Shown here piece after piece: positions 1-7,598 of a DNA stretch of 52,512 bases. Where the stretch lies: assembly GCA_020848375.1 (NCBI GenBank), contig JADLAF010000063.1, positions 1 to 52,512 on the forward strand, read 5' to 3'. The position numbers were made by a program, and so were the translations under genes. Numbering within the stretch: the first letter of the stretch is position 1; every line of letters begins with the position of its first letter. Source of the stretch: Ignavibacteriaceae bacterium. GTDB taxonomy: Bacteria; Bacteroidota; Ignavibacteria; Ignavibacteriales; Ignavibacteriaceae. The notes beneath the pieces were generated by a model. It had not been told where the DNA came from. It saw only the letters and a list, made by a program, of their open reading frames with translations, and did no database searches.

Positions 1-75
1 GTGGGCTCAGAAGGACTTGAACCTACGACCCGCTGATTATGAGTCAGCTGCTCTAACCAACTGAGCTATGAGCCC
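1..75 (-). tRNA. tRNA with CAU anticodon (Met, or Ile2 after lysidine modification)
   Basis: Read on the minus strand, a full cloverleaf runs from 75 down to 2. The seven-base acceptor arms GGGCTCA (from 75) and TGAGCCC (ending at 3) pair perfectly. The D-arm carries AGCTCAGTTGGTTAGAGC, and the anticodon stem GCTGA/TCAGC encloses loop CTCATAA, giving anticodon CAU. The T-arm has the usual GGTTCAAGTCC core with one mismatch in its stem. Base 1 is the first C of a possible encoded CCA; the rest lies outside the window. CAU can be elongator Met or Ile2 (AUA). The overall look favours Met, but identity elements cannot be settled by eye. Confidence 0.93.
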
Positions 76-118
76 GAATTGTAAATTTTCAGAGCAACAA
101 ATATAAGAAAATGAGGAA

Positions 119-559
119 TTATTTGAAATTTTTTGCGATGAAATCGCGGTAATTATTTCCCTTTTTAACTTCATCATATCCTTCTTCGCCTGTTATGACT
201 TCAGCAGTGTGAAATGCTCTCATTGGCGGACGTGCCATCTGGGCCTGCTCTTCATAGGCGTGTGCCGCGTGCTGCTCGTAATAATACCCCTGCGGTGGCG
301 GCGGAGCCGGATCATACATCATGGGCTGCTGAGGCGCCTGCTGCTGGTAATAAGGGATCTGCATGGGGGCCTGGGTTATCATCGGCATTTGGGTCAAATG
401 GTTCTGTAGCGTCTGTCTGTTGTTTGATTCGTTTTGCTTAACCTTACGGCGCCTGAAAAATCCGGTTATCTTTTCTGTGAGATGCCATGACAATACGGCT
501 ATCCCCATTACGAGAAACACAAAGAGCAATAGCTGGTTAATTCCGTTTAACAGTGTCAT
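119..559 (-). CDS. Unknown single-pass membrane protein with Gln/Pro-rich tail
   Basis: I do not recognise this 146-residue protein. Residues about 8-27 form one strong hydrophobic segment, followed by a basic stretch with FRRRK, so the N-terminus is probably outside and the tail cytoplasmic. Residues about 50-110 are low complexity, rich in Gln, Pro, Met and Tyr (PYYQQQAPQQPMM, PPPPQGYYYEQ). A short charged end contains DEVKKGNNYRDFI. The ATG at 559 puts the membrane segment at the very start. It lies between the CAU tRNA and a three-gene exported-enzyme run on the same strand, about 105 bases downstream of that run, so it may have its own promoter. The tail suggests a disordered interaction region, but no function can be given. 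Confidence 0.6.
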   Translation of the reverse strand: MTLLNGINQLLLFVFLVMGIAVLSWHLTEKITGFFRRRKVKQNESNNRQTLQNHLTQMPMITQAPMQIPYYQQQAPQQPMMYDPAPPPPQGYYYEQHAAHAYEEQAQMARPPMRAFHTAEVITGEEGYDEVKKGNNYRDFIAKNFK

Positions 560-664
560 GAATAATTCGTTTAATATGGGGAAATATAAGTAATAACTTC
601 CTATTTTGATATGACCAAAGTTGACCGGGGTTTTGGAGGCAGATTGTCCACCTTAAGGAACGTT

Positions 665-1795
665 CTATTTAAGATAAATGAGCTTCCTTATGGCCTGGTG
701 CCCCCCGCCGTAAAGGGTAAGAAAATACACACCGCTCACGGCAGCCAGATTACTCATCTCAATTACAATCCTCCGGGCAGAACCGGCTGAAATTTCCTGT
801 TTAAATGTGCGAAGAACTTCCCCACTGGGTGAGTAAAGCGTTATAAGAAAATTATCAGAGACCGGAGACTCAACATAAAAAGAAGCAATCCCGTTAAAGG
901 GATTCGGAAATATCTCTGACATCCGGAAACTTTCCGGATAATATACTGAGCCGGTAGAAACCGGCGTAGTTGCATTTTTCCATGCAGTGTATATCAAAGA
1001 ACTAAGCCGATCAGAGGCACCCGCAAAAAGCTGTTTCGTGAAACGGGATGAATATTCCCACATTTTTTGATAATACTGATCACTTGAGGTACTGCCTGAG
1101 ATTGCTTTCGCCTGAGCATCAGCGTACAATACAGAATCAACATACCTGTAGTTTTCATAAACAAAAGCAAAAGTATATTCCCGAACATCCGGTATATAAA
1201 CCGCGGAACTGGTGTTATATATTATTGAAGATATATAACGGTTAATCATGGTGGACTCATATCGCGAATGAACTCCGGTCTGACCGGTTAACTGTCCGTT
1301 ATAGTTTTTTGTAAGGTGCAGAGGCATGTGCCCGTCACCAACATAGTGCCCAAGATCAGAGGCAAGGAGCATTGCGCGTTGAAGGTCATTCCTGCGGAAA
1401 GCTTCGGTGAGGGAATCCACCGTTAGTATAATAGTCCAGGGCAGTGTTCCCTGATCAATTACAAAATTATGACCATAAAGAGCAACAACGGAATCATACG
1501 TGTGCGGTATTCTACCCGTTGATATAAAAGACGGGTAATTATCTATATCAATGTAATGTTTAGGGCTTTCTGCCGGATCGCTCCCTTTACGGTAATCGGC
1601 ATCTGAGGCATGCGCGCCAAGTGAGTCTGCCCATCCGGTCAGGTAGTTCATCGAAGCGGGGAAACCTTCCGCTGACTTTTTATTGATTGTACGATGACCA
1701 GTATTACCCCAGCCCGTCAGAAAAATCAACAGGGTGATATATACAGGTATGGATTTATATGCTGACAATTGTTTAAACAACAAGGTATCTTTCAT
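665..1795 (-). CDS. Secreted S1/P1 nuclease or zinc phospholipase C family enzyme with T9SS-type C-terminal domain
   Basis: A zinc-metalloenzyme of the S1/P1 nuclease / phospholipase C superfamily, 376 residues. After a signal segment (residues about 12-28) the mature protein probably starts at Trp29 in WGNTGHRTI, matching the family in which the N-terminal Trp and a nearby His bind zinc. Other expected ligands are visible: the Asp region ASDADYRK, the His of SPKHYIDID, the H-x3-D-x5-H block GHYVGDGHMPLH, and GVHSRYE, where Glu stands in for the usual final Asp. The last 80 or so residues (from about FPNPFNGIASF to LIYLK) form a T9SS type A-like sorting domain, so the enzyme should be exported across the outer membrane. 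It is last in a run with an esterase (3-base gap) and a glycosidase. Whether it cleaves nucleic acids or phospholipids cannot be told. Confidence 0.85.
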   Translation of the reverse strand: MKDTLLFKQLSAYKSIPVYITLLIFLTGWGNTGHRTINKKSAEGFPASMNYLTGWADSLGAHASDADYRKGSDPAESPKHYIDIDNYPSFISTGRIPHTYDSVVALYGHNFVIDQGTLPWTIILTVDSLTEAFRRNDLQRAMLLASDLGHYVGDGHMPLHLTKNYNGQLTGQTGVHSRYESTMINRYISSIIYNTSSAVYIPDVREYTFAFVYENYRYVDSVLYADAQAKAISGSTSSDQYYQKMWEYSSRFTKQLFAGASDRLSSLIYTAWKNATTPVSTGSVYYPESFRMSEIFPNPFNGIASFYVESPVSDNFLITLYSPSGEVLRTFKQEISAGSARRIVIEMSNLAAVSGVYFLTLYGGGHQAIRKLIYLK

Positions 1796-1798
1796 AAG

Positions 1799-2605
1799 TT
1801 ATTTTTTCTCCGCCGGGGATGAAGTGAACTGCTGACTGAAGAAAAGAAAATGATAGGGAATGCTCTCCTGCCAGTATTTTCGTGTATGGGCCCCCGGCCG
1901 GCTAATAAAGTGAATATCAACTTTTTTGGTCTTAGCAGAGATATAAAACTCCTGATTTACCGCATAAGCAAAGTCTTCGGTGCCGCAGTCAATCAGGATT
2001 TTATTTGCAATGAATGATGTTGTATCAAGAATCCCTGCCGGTGAATATTTGAAATAACGATCCTTAAACTCCTCGTAGTCACCTAAAATTTTTTCTAAAC
2101 CCCATTTGCCGGGGAAGGAGGTAAGATTAAGCACTCCGCTTGTACTTGCCGCTGATTTAATTCTGTCAGGATAATTAAGAAGCAGTGAAAGAGCACCATA
2201 ACCGCCCATGCTCAACCCGGAGACGTAAATATTGTTCTCATCTATCGGGAAAGAATGCACCAGCAGCGCAAGCAGTTCATTCATAAAATAACTCTGATAT
2301 TGCTGGTTACTTATTAGAGGACTATTTATATACCAGGAATCAAAAAATCCGGATGGAGTTATAATATAGCAGAGATACTGATCTGCAAGTTTTTGCAAAT
2401 CAGTGATATTATTCCATTGCCTGAAATCACCCGACCAGCCGTGAAGCAGAAAGACAGCAGGGCGTTTTTCTGCATTAAATACGATATCAGGTACGGTAAT
2501 AAGCACTGTGTCGGCATAAGGGATATTGGCTGAAGTCATGATAACCGTCTGCTGAGTGCAAAAAGTACTGCATGAAAGCAGAAAAATATAAAGCAGAATC
2601 TTCAT
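1799..2605 (-). CDS. Secreted alpha/beta-hydrolase esterase (Esterase D / feruloyl esterase-like family)
   Basis: A 268-residue alpha/beta hydrolase with an N-terminal signal peptide ending near residue 16. The oxyanion-side motif LLHGWSGDFRQW is followed by the nucleophile elbow GLSMGGYGAL with catalytic Ser. Asp in DCGTEDFAY and His in GAHTRKYW complete a plausible triad in the order typical of the family that includes tributyrin esterases, feruloyl esterases and S-formylglutathione hydrolase. It sits 4 bases downstream of the glucosidase lipoprotein gene and 3 bases upstream of the S1/P1-like gene, so all three are probably co-transcribed. Removal of ester groups from a polysaccharide is a reasonable guess from context. 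No sorting domain is present, so it is probably periplasmic. Confidence 0.85.
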   Translation of the reverse strand: MKILLYIFLLSCSTFCTQQTVIMTSANIPYADTVLITVPDIVFNAEKRPAVFLLHGWSGDFRQWNNITDLQKLADQYLCYIITPSGFFDSWYINSPLISNQQYQSYFMNELLALLVHSFPIDENNIYVSGLSMGGYGALSLLLNYPDRIKSAASTSGVLNLTSFPGKWGLEKILGDYEEFKDRYFKYSPAGILDTTSFIANKILIDCGTEDFAYAVNQEFYISAKTKKVDIHFISRPGAHTRKYWQESIPYHFLFFSQQFTSSPAEKK

Positions 2606-2609
2606 ATCC

Positions 2610-5570
2610 TTAATTTACAATAAGAATATCATATACAAGATCATCTGAGTTCCTCATTTTTCCTCCGCCGCTCCACTCTTCGGCTTTTTTGCCAACATTC
2701 CGGAACTCTCCGGTCCCGGCTCCTCCGTGGTCATCCTGTCCGCCTGAAAGCAATGTGATTATGTTTTTTGGGGTTAGTGTTCCGATGAGTCTTTTAGGTA
2801 TCGCGAACGAAATGGTTTTTGCAAAAACACTTCCGAGAGGGTTTGAGATATCCTCCGGTTTAGGCATATAGGCAGCAATAACTTTCCCCTGAGAATCACG
2901 CAATTCATAACCACCGCCAATTATAATTGCCCTGCTGTATTTCCGGTCGGAAGATACAGCATATTTGCTATTAATGGGGGAAAGGGTTGAACCGCTATAT
3001 TCTTCTGCATATAATAACAGAGTTAATAAGGTCAGTTGATAACCATACTCCTGATGCCAGCCGGGGTTATGCAGATTCCTCATCTTGATGGTGAAATGAT
3101 ATAAGGAATCACTTTCGGCAACTGATAGTGATTCAATATCCAGAATTCCATCAGGGAAATTGGGGTTAACAGGATAGCGATATTTTTCATCTTTCAATTT
3201 ATCGGTTGCGGTTAACAGTGTTTTAACGGAGCGGGCATCTGATTTAACAATATTATGGGGAATAAGTTCATAGTCGGGACCGCGGAGTGATTTAAGACCC
3301 TCATCAATCTTTGGTTCAGCAAAGCGGAAGCGGGAGTAAAACAACTGATTCTCTTCAGGATCTGCATAAAAGTCATTGGTTACAGAAATCTTGCTTCCGT
3401 TTCTGAAAACATTCATGTTTGCATTTGTTTTCGCATACGACGGAACTTCAATGGTCAGGATATCATCCTGCTGAATGTCGGTCTTAATCTGGAAGTTTGA
3501 ACCTGCAAAGTTTATCAGTGCAATGCCTATATCAACAAGTGAGTCAATCTTGTTACCGCGGACAGTAATACGACATTGTGACTGATTGTAATCGTAAAGA
3601 AATGAAAGATGATTCCCCCGAAACACTTTTTTGAATTCAGCTTTTGTAAGTTTTTTCGGCATCGAAGGGAGCAGATATACAGCATTACCCGTGGCATCCG
3701 GATGCCAGCCGAGGAAGTCTTCGTTAATGTTTCGTATATATTCAGCCAGACTCCATGCCTGAGACCAGGTTCCTGAGAGACGGGGTTCATTTTCATTTTC
3801 GCGCGGAAGGGCATCACTAAGTTCCGCGATAGCGCCGACCCCCCACCTGTTCAGAAGCTGATGGGTCTGCTCTTCTATAAGCACCCAGGCCGAGTCAGCA
3901 AATCCAAGTGAAGTCATCGCTGAGACAACAGGTCCTGATGTCCACTGCCAGATGATACCGTTATGATATGCAGCATCCTGGACATAATATGGAGAGTAAT
4001 GATGGAACGGATGGAAGTTTTCATCTTTCCACGATAGTGAAAGAACGCCACGGCGTGAAATAATCTGAGGTGCGGAGTTTAAAAGTATTTCCATTCTTCT
4101 GCGGTAGTCTGAAATAAGTCCGGAAGCATTTAAAACCGGATATATATTTGGTCTCATCTGTTGATCGGGGGTACCATCGGTATTGAGGTGATCATAGATA
4201 CGTTTGCCGGTCGAATCATAAAAGTATTTTTCAAAATTCAGTACAAGTTTTTGTTTTTGAATCGCGGCCCGGAGTGCTGTTATGGTATCCTGGGTCATAT
4301 ATGAAATTTTCTCAGTAATTTCAAGTTGCTGGTACCAGAGTGCCTGAATATCATTTGCCCGGTTGCCGCGCGGAGACCATGGACCCTGCGGTCCTTTAGC
4401 ATCCATCCAGGTATCTGCATCATCGTGAGTGAGGAAACCAAACTTGTCTGTGAAGTTTGCAACACTCGCCTCAAATGCAGTTCTGATGCTTCCTGAAATC
4501 TGCTTCAGAAAATCCTGATCACCGGTCGCCTGATAATAATTGTATGCCTGAATAACCCATCGGGGGGTTCCGTCAGCGGTGTTATATATAACTTCGTTAA
4601 GAGTAATTCGGTTTGGAATTCTTCCGTAAAAGCGGTCGTTTTTGTCAAGATTCTGATATTTGGCAAATGAGAGGAGAATATCTCTTGCATCATTCAGATG
4701 ACCCGGAAGAATAGCTGCACCTGGCAGCGAAATAAAAGTATCGCGCGCCCAGTAATTATTAAACCAGGGGAGTCCGGCAAAGATGCCCTTAAGCTGTTGC
4801 TCTGTTATCAGTGCATCAGCAGAAGCAATTGCCCAAAGATATGCATGGTCAAAATTTTTGTCATTAGTCTTGATCTCATTCGCCTGGAGCAATGATTCAA
4901 TACGGTTCTTTTTTTTCTGAATGAGTGACTCAATATCGTGCAGGACTGCTTCGCTGCGATCACTTTGGGAAGCGAAAAACAGAACTTTGGTATCAGTATT
5001 TGATCCGGAAAATTTAACAATCAGGTCACTACCAGATACTTGAGCAGAGGAGATGGGTCTGTTACTTCTAATGTACAATGTGAAACCCGGCACCTTGCTG
5101 GCCAGAGAAAGGGAGAGGTATCCGTTCTTCAGGGTAACGTCTTTAAGTCCAAGATTGAGCAGAGTCAGAGTATTTACTTCCCCGCTGGAAAAACGTGTGA
5201 AGACCGCATCAAGTGAATCAGGCATGGCGATTAATTCGCTGACTGCGCCGTATTCTCTGACCAAAGAGTATGGTGTAACCGTAGAGACTACCTTTTCTCG
5301 GTCGAAGACTGAATCATTATCACCGAAGTAAAAATCGTTAAAGATCCTCTGCTCACGGAAGGTCCAGCCATGCCAACCGTCTGTGTATGGGGAGTTAGTT
5401 TCACCGCTTAACTGGCTGAAGCGCTTATTGGTGAAGGCAAAGACCCGTGAGGTGTCCTTGACCCGGATGGCGATTTTATCCACCAAGGGTTTCTGGGTTT
5501 CAGATGCGCAGCCGGGTAAGATGATAATCAGAATGAGTACAATGATTTTGAGCAGGTTAAGGTTTTTCAT
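2610..5570 (-). CDS. Lipoprotein amylo-alpha-1,6-glucosidase-like enzyme with glucodextranase-type C-terminal module
   Basis: A 986-residue lipoprotein whose signal peptide ends in lipobox LPGC (Cys21). Residues about 250-660 match the (alpha/alpha)6-barrel of glycogen-debranching amylo-1,6-glucosidases: LPWFNNYWARDTFISLPG, then ADGTPRWVIQAYNYY, the acidic DTWMDAKGPQGPWSPRGNR, and WSQAWSLAEYI near the end of the barrel. Residues about 790-986 resemble the surface-binding module at the end of glucodextranases and related DOMON-like proteins (GWHQEYGYQLTLLTLLLYAE, GGQDDHGGAGTGEFR). Known relatives of the barrel hydrolyse alpha-1,6 branches. Here the enzyme is exported and membrane-anchored, which suggests use of external alpha-glucans rather than stored glycogen. 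First gene of a minus-strand run with an esterase and an S1/P1-like enzyme; its start faces a 225-base divergent spacer. Confidence 0.85.
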   Translation of the reverse strand: MKNLNLLKIIVLILIIILPGCASETQKPLVDKIAIRVKDTSRVFAFTNKRFSQLSGETNSPYTDGWHGWTFREQRIFNDFYFGDNDSVFDREKVVSTVTPYSLVREYGAVSELIAMPDSLDAVFTRFSSGEVNTLTLLNLGLKDVTLKNGYLSLSLASKVPGFTLYIRSNRPISSAQVSGSDLIVKFSGSNTDTKVLFFASQSDRSEAVLHDIESLIQKKKNRIESLLQANEIKTNDKNFDHAYLWAIASADALITEQQLKGIFAGLPWFNNYWARDTFISLPGAAILPGHLNDARDILLSFAKYQNLDKNDRFYGRIPNRITLNEVIYNTADGTPRWVIQAYNYYQATGDQDFLKQISGSIRTAFEASVANFTDKFGFLTHDDADTWMDAKGPQGPWSPRGNRANDIQALWYQQLEITEKISYMTQDTITALRAAIQKQKLVLNFEKYFYDSTGKRIYDHLNTDGTPDQQMRPNIYPVLNASGLISDYRRRMEILLNSAPQIISRRGVLSLSWKDENFHPFHHYSPYYVQDAAYHNGIIWQWTSGPVVSAMTSLGFADSAWVLIEEQTHQLLNRWGVGAIAELSDALPRENENEPRLSGTWSQAWSLAEYIRNINEDFLGWHPDATGNAVYLLPSMPKKLTKAEFKKVFRGNHLSFLYDYNQSQCRITVRGNKIDSLVDIGIALINFAGSNFQIKTDIQQDDILTIEVPSYAKTNANMNVFRNGSKISVTNDFYADPEENQLFYSRFRFAEPKIDEGLKSLRGPDYELIPHNIVKSDARSVKTLLTATDKLKDEKYRYPVNPNFPDGILDIESLSVAESDSLYHFTIKMRNLHNPGWHQEYGYQLTLLTLLLYAEEYSGSTLSPINSKYAVSSDRKYSRAIIIGGGYELRDSQGKVIAAYMPKPEDISNPLGSVFAKTISFAIPKRLIGTLTPKNIITLLSGGQDDHGGAGTGEFRNVGKKAEEWSGGGKMRNSDDLVYDILIVN

Positions 5571-5795
5571 AAAAAGTAAGATGTATCAAATTCAGAAATT
5601 ATCGGGTAAATCGGGTAAAACTTTTCGTAAATTTAAGAAATTCATGGAACAGGCGGGGGAACATTCTAACTGCCCCGAAACGCTTCGGGCGTGAGTATCT
5701 TAAATTTCTCAAAACCTGAAGAATGCTAAATACCTTGCCAAAGAGCCCGCTATTCAATAGTTTAGGGCTGATTTTTGTTAAAATTCCGGAAAAAA

Positions 5796-6296
5796 ATGAA
5801 ATCTCTTTTAATTACCCTGTTCGTTTCACTTCTTTTTATCACCGGCTGCACAAAAAAAGATGCAGGCGCGTATATGGATGAAGCTAAGAATCTTCTTAAG
5901 GAAAATAAGTATAAAGAAGCTGTTCTTCTTTACGAAGAGTTAGCTAAAGAGCATCCGGAGGCAGCGCAGGCAGCGGAGGCATATTTTGAAATGGCAAAAC
6001 TTTATCAGGCCAAGCTGGTCCCGGGAATTGCAGATACAGAAGCGTTTCAGAAGGCCATCACATCATATACATCAGTTTATGAAAAATACCCTGACAGCAA
6101 AGAGGCACCACTTGCACTTTTTATGACCGGCTTTATCTTGGCTAATGAAATGAAACAATATCCGGCTGCAAAACTGGCGTTTGAGAAGTTCATTGCCCAG
6201 TATCCGGAACATGAGATGATTACCTCCGCCCAGTCAGAACTTGAAAACATGGGAAAATCACCTGAGGAGCTTCTTAACCAGGTTACCCAACCCTGA
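5796..6296 (+). CDS. TPR-repeat lipoprotein (BamD/YbgF-like outer-membrane lipoprotein)
   Basis: The ATG at 5796 gives MKSLLITLFVSLLFITGC, a lipoprotein signal with the lipid-bearing Cys at residue 18. The frame also opens seven codons earlier at a TTG (5775), but that would add a basic stretch before the signal, so the ATG is preferred. The mature part (to residue 166) consists of tetratricopeptide-like helical repeats: YMDEAKNLLKENKYKEAVLL, AYFEMAKLYQAK and FQKAITSYTSVYEKYPDSKE. The style is that of BamD and YbgF, but it is shorter than typical BamD (about 240 residues), so no symbol is given. Its TGA overlaps the ATG of the next gene by one base, implying translational coupling with the DUF58 protein. 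Confidence 0.85.
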   Translation: MKSLLITLFVSLLFITGCTKKDAGAYMDEAKNLLKENKYKEAVLLYEELAKEHPEAAQAAEAYFEMAKLYQAKLVPGIADTEAFQKAITSYTSVYEKYPDSKEAPLALFMTGFILANEMKQYPAAKLAFEKFIAQYPEHEMITSAQSELENMGKSPEELLNQVTQP

Positions 6297-7204
6297 TGAA
6301 GCAGGCGGGAATTGATTACAAGAAATTCCTTAATCCTGAAACAGTTCTCAAACTTGCATCGCTTGAAGTAAGAGCCAGATTCATTGTTGAAGGATTTCTT
6401 CTCGGGCTCCACAAGAGTCCGTATCATGGCTTTTCAATAGAGTTCAGCCAGCATCGTCCATATATGCAGGGGGACTCACTAAAGGATGTTGACTGGAAAG
6501 TATTCGGTAAAACTGACCGCTATTTTGTAAAGCAGTATGAGGAAGAAACCAATCTCAGATGCAATATCCTGCTTGATATAAGCGCGTCAATGGAATATAA
6601 GCAGGGGAGTAGTGTGAGAAAAATTGATTACGCTGCAACGTTAGCTGCGGCACTTGCGTATCTGATGATCAAACAAAAGGATGCTGCAGGGCTGGTTTTA
6701 TATTCTGATATCATTCATAAATTTCTCCCTCCGCGAGCGGCGGAGATATATCTCAAAGAAATACTGTTAACCCTCAGTAAAATTCCTAAAGCTGTTAAGA
6801 CCAATACCTCACAATCATTAAAAACAATTGCTGAAAAGATTCACCGGCGGGGGGTAATTATTATAATATCTGATCTGTTTGATGAACCGGCTTCGCTCCT
6901 AAAAACTTTCAGGGAGCTGCGTTCAACAGGTAATGAAGTAGTTGTGTTCCATACACTTGATCCATTTGAGAGGAATTTTAATTTTGATCGTGATTCACTA
7001 TTTGTTGATCTTGAATCAGGAGATGAGATGACAGTTCAGCCGCATCAGCTTAAAAAGTCATACCGTGAGGCGCTCACCCGATATACAACAGAGATCAAAA
7101 CGGGCTGCCAGCAGGCGGGTATAGATTATAATCTGCTTGACACCTCTGTTCCGTTTGATAAAGCGCTATATACCTATCTTCAGAAAAGAAGCAGGATGAA
7201 ATAA
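6296..7204 (+). CDS. DUF58 family protein (vWA-like domain)
   Basis: A 302-residue DUF58 protein. The family signature is clear: FSQHRPYMQGDSLKDVDWKV, then KTDRYFVKQYEEETN and the vWA-type metal-site segment LLDISASMEY. The rest alternates beta strands and helices as in von Willebrand A domains, for example GVIIIISDLFDEP. DUF58 proteins usually sit beside a MoxR-type AAA+ ATPase and BatA/BatB-like membrane proteins and are thought to act in MoxR-dependent maturation. No such partners occur here; the only partner is the TPR lipoprotein gene it overlaps by one base. The precise role is unknown. It is followed by the repeat-bearing spacer at 7205-7598. Confidence 0.9.
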   Translation: MKQAGIDYKKFLNPETVLKLASLEVRARFIVEGFLLGLHKSPYHGFSIEFSQHRPYMQGDSLKDVDWKVFGKTDRYFVKQYEEETNLRCNILLDISASMEYKQGSSVRKIDYAATLAAALAYLMIKQKDAAGLVLYSDIIHKFLPPRAAEIYLKEILLTLSKIPKAVKTNTSQSLKTIAEKIHRRGVIIIISDLFDEPASLLKTFRELRSTGNEVVVFHTLDPFERNFNFDRDSLFVDLESGDEMTVQPHQLKKSYREALTRYTTEIKTGCQQAGIDYNLLDTSVPFDKALYTYLQKRSRMK

Positions 7205-7231
7205 CTGGTTACGAGGAGGTTGTCTCGACTT

Positions 7232-7377
7232 ATGCCAATTAGCGCGGCATTATATATGTAATATTTGATTCAAAGCGTATTCGCAATATTTTTCGAGTTG
7301 CTCAGATTTTGGCAGAACTCAGGAAGTGTTAACGCAGAGTACAGACACGCCGCGGCGTGTCTCTACGACTGCCGGGT
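7232..7377. repeat. Tandem imperfect repeat, copy 1 (146 bp)
   Basis: Copy 1 starts with ATGCCAATTA, then TATTTGATTCAAAG, then TGTTAACGCAGAGTACAGAC and the palindrome, and ends CGACTGCCGGGTT. Copy 2 repeats these landmarks in the same order. Copy 1 has about 32 extra bases (around 7293-7325) between the GATTCAAAG block and the GTGTTA block. Just before it, TGTCTCGACTTATGCC resembles the joint between copies, as though an earlier truncated unit once stood there. Confidence 0.85.
7343..7362. repeat. 20-bp perfect palindrome in repeat copy 1
   Basis: AGACACGCCGCGGCGTGTCT is its own reverse complement. The symmetry extends to 7339-7366 (28 bases, GTA to TAC) with one mismatched pair at 7342/7363. 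If transcribed it would form a very GC-rich hairpin. It is not followed by a T-run and so is not a standard terminator. Confidence 0.95.
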
Positions 7378-7378
7378 T

Positions 7379-7483
7379 ATGCCAATTATTTATGGAGTAT
7401 TTGATTCAAAGTGTGTTCGCAGAATTTTAAGTGTTAATGCAGAGTACAGACACGCCGCGGCGTGTCTCTACGACTGCCGAGTC
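7379..7483. repeat. Tandem imperfect repeat, copy 2 (shorter)
   Basis: Copy 2 begins ATGCCAATTA, continues TATTTGATTCAAAG, and is nearly identical to copy 1 over the last 50 or so bases (7431-7479 against 7326-7374, one difference: C to T at 7437). It lacks about 32 bases found in copy 1. The strong conservation around the palindrome compared with the rest suggests that the palindrome is the element being kept or copied. Confidence 0.85.
7448..7467. repeat. 20-bp perfect palindrome in repeat copy 2
   Basis: The same AGACACGCCGCGGCGTGTCT palindrome as in copy 1, 105 bases further on, again extending to 28 bases (7444-7471) with the same single mismatched pair (C opposite C at 7447/7468). The shared mismatch shows that the copies arose by duplication. 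Confidence 0.95.
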
Positions 7484-7564
7484 GTCCTGCCGGAGTTTGT
7501 AGAAATCTGGTTGAATCTCTTATTCTTTATATGTCACCGCTGCGTGGTCTCAGCGGGAGAGTAT

Positions 7565-7589
7565 CCGGGGTGAAACTGCTTCACCCCGG
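7565..7589 (-). terminator. Strong hairpin at the end of the phosphohexomutase gene (no T-run)
   Basis: CCGGGGTGAA, five loop bases, then TTCACCCCGG form a perfect 10-bp stem about ten bases past the stop codon of the minus-strand gene. Its place suggests a transcript end or a 3' stabilising structure. There is no U-tract on either side, so calling it an intrinsic terminator is uncertain. Confidence 0.5.
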
Positions 7590-7598
7590 GTATAAAAA

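Larger units (their letters stand above)
7205..7598. other. Non-coding spacer made largely of tandem palindrome-bearing repeats
   Basis: This 394-base gap between the convergent DUF58 and phosphohexomutase genes holds no convincing gene. An open frame does run through it on the plus strand, but it reads the same repeat twice (RHAAACLYDCR appears in both copies) and has no ribosome-binding site. The content is one repeat unit followed by a shortened second copy, a possible scrap of a third copy just before, and a strong hairpin next to the downstream gene. Confidence 0.75.

Noticed and set aside
5673..5690. Hairpin CCCGAA/TTCGGG in the spacer between the glucosidase and TPR genes
   Set aside because: Lies between divergent starts without a T-run; no terminator or regulatory role can be supported.
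5750..5760. Small palindrome CTATTCAATAG before the TPR gene
   Set aside because: Only 5 bp per arm with AT-rich sequence; expected often by chance.
7232..7483. Possible CRISPR array
   Set aside because: Only two long, unequal units with no regular spacer, and no cas genes.
7265..7573. An open reading frame of 102 codons in the repeat region
   Set aside because: It has no ribosome-binding site, starts at TTG and reads through two copies of the same palindromic repeat, giving duplicate peptides; it is not a gene.
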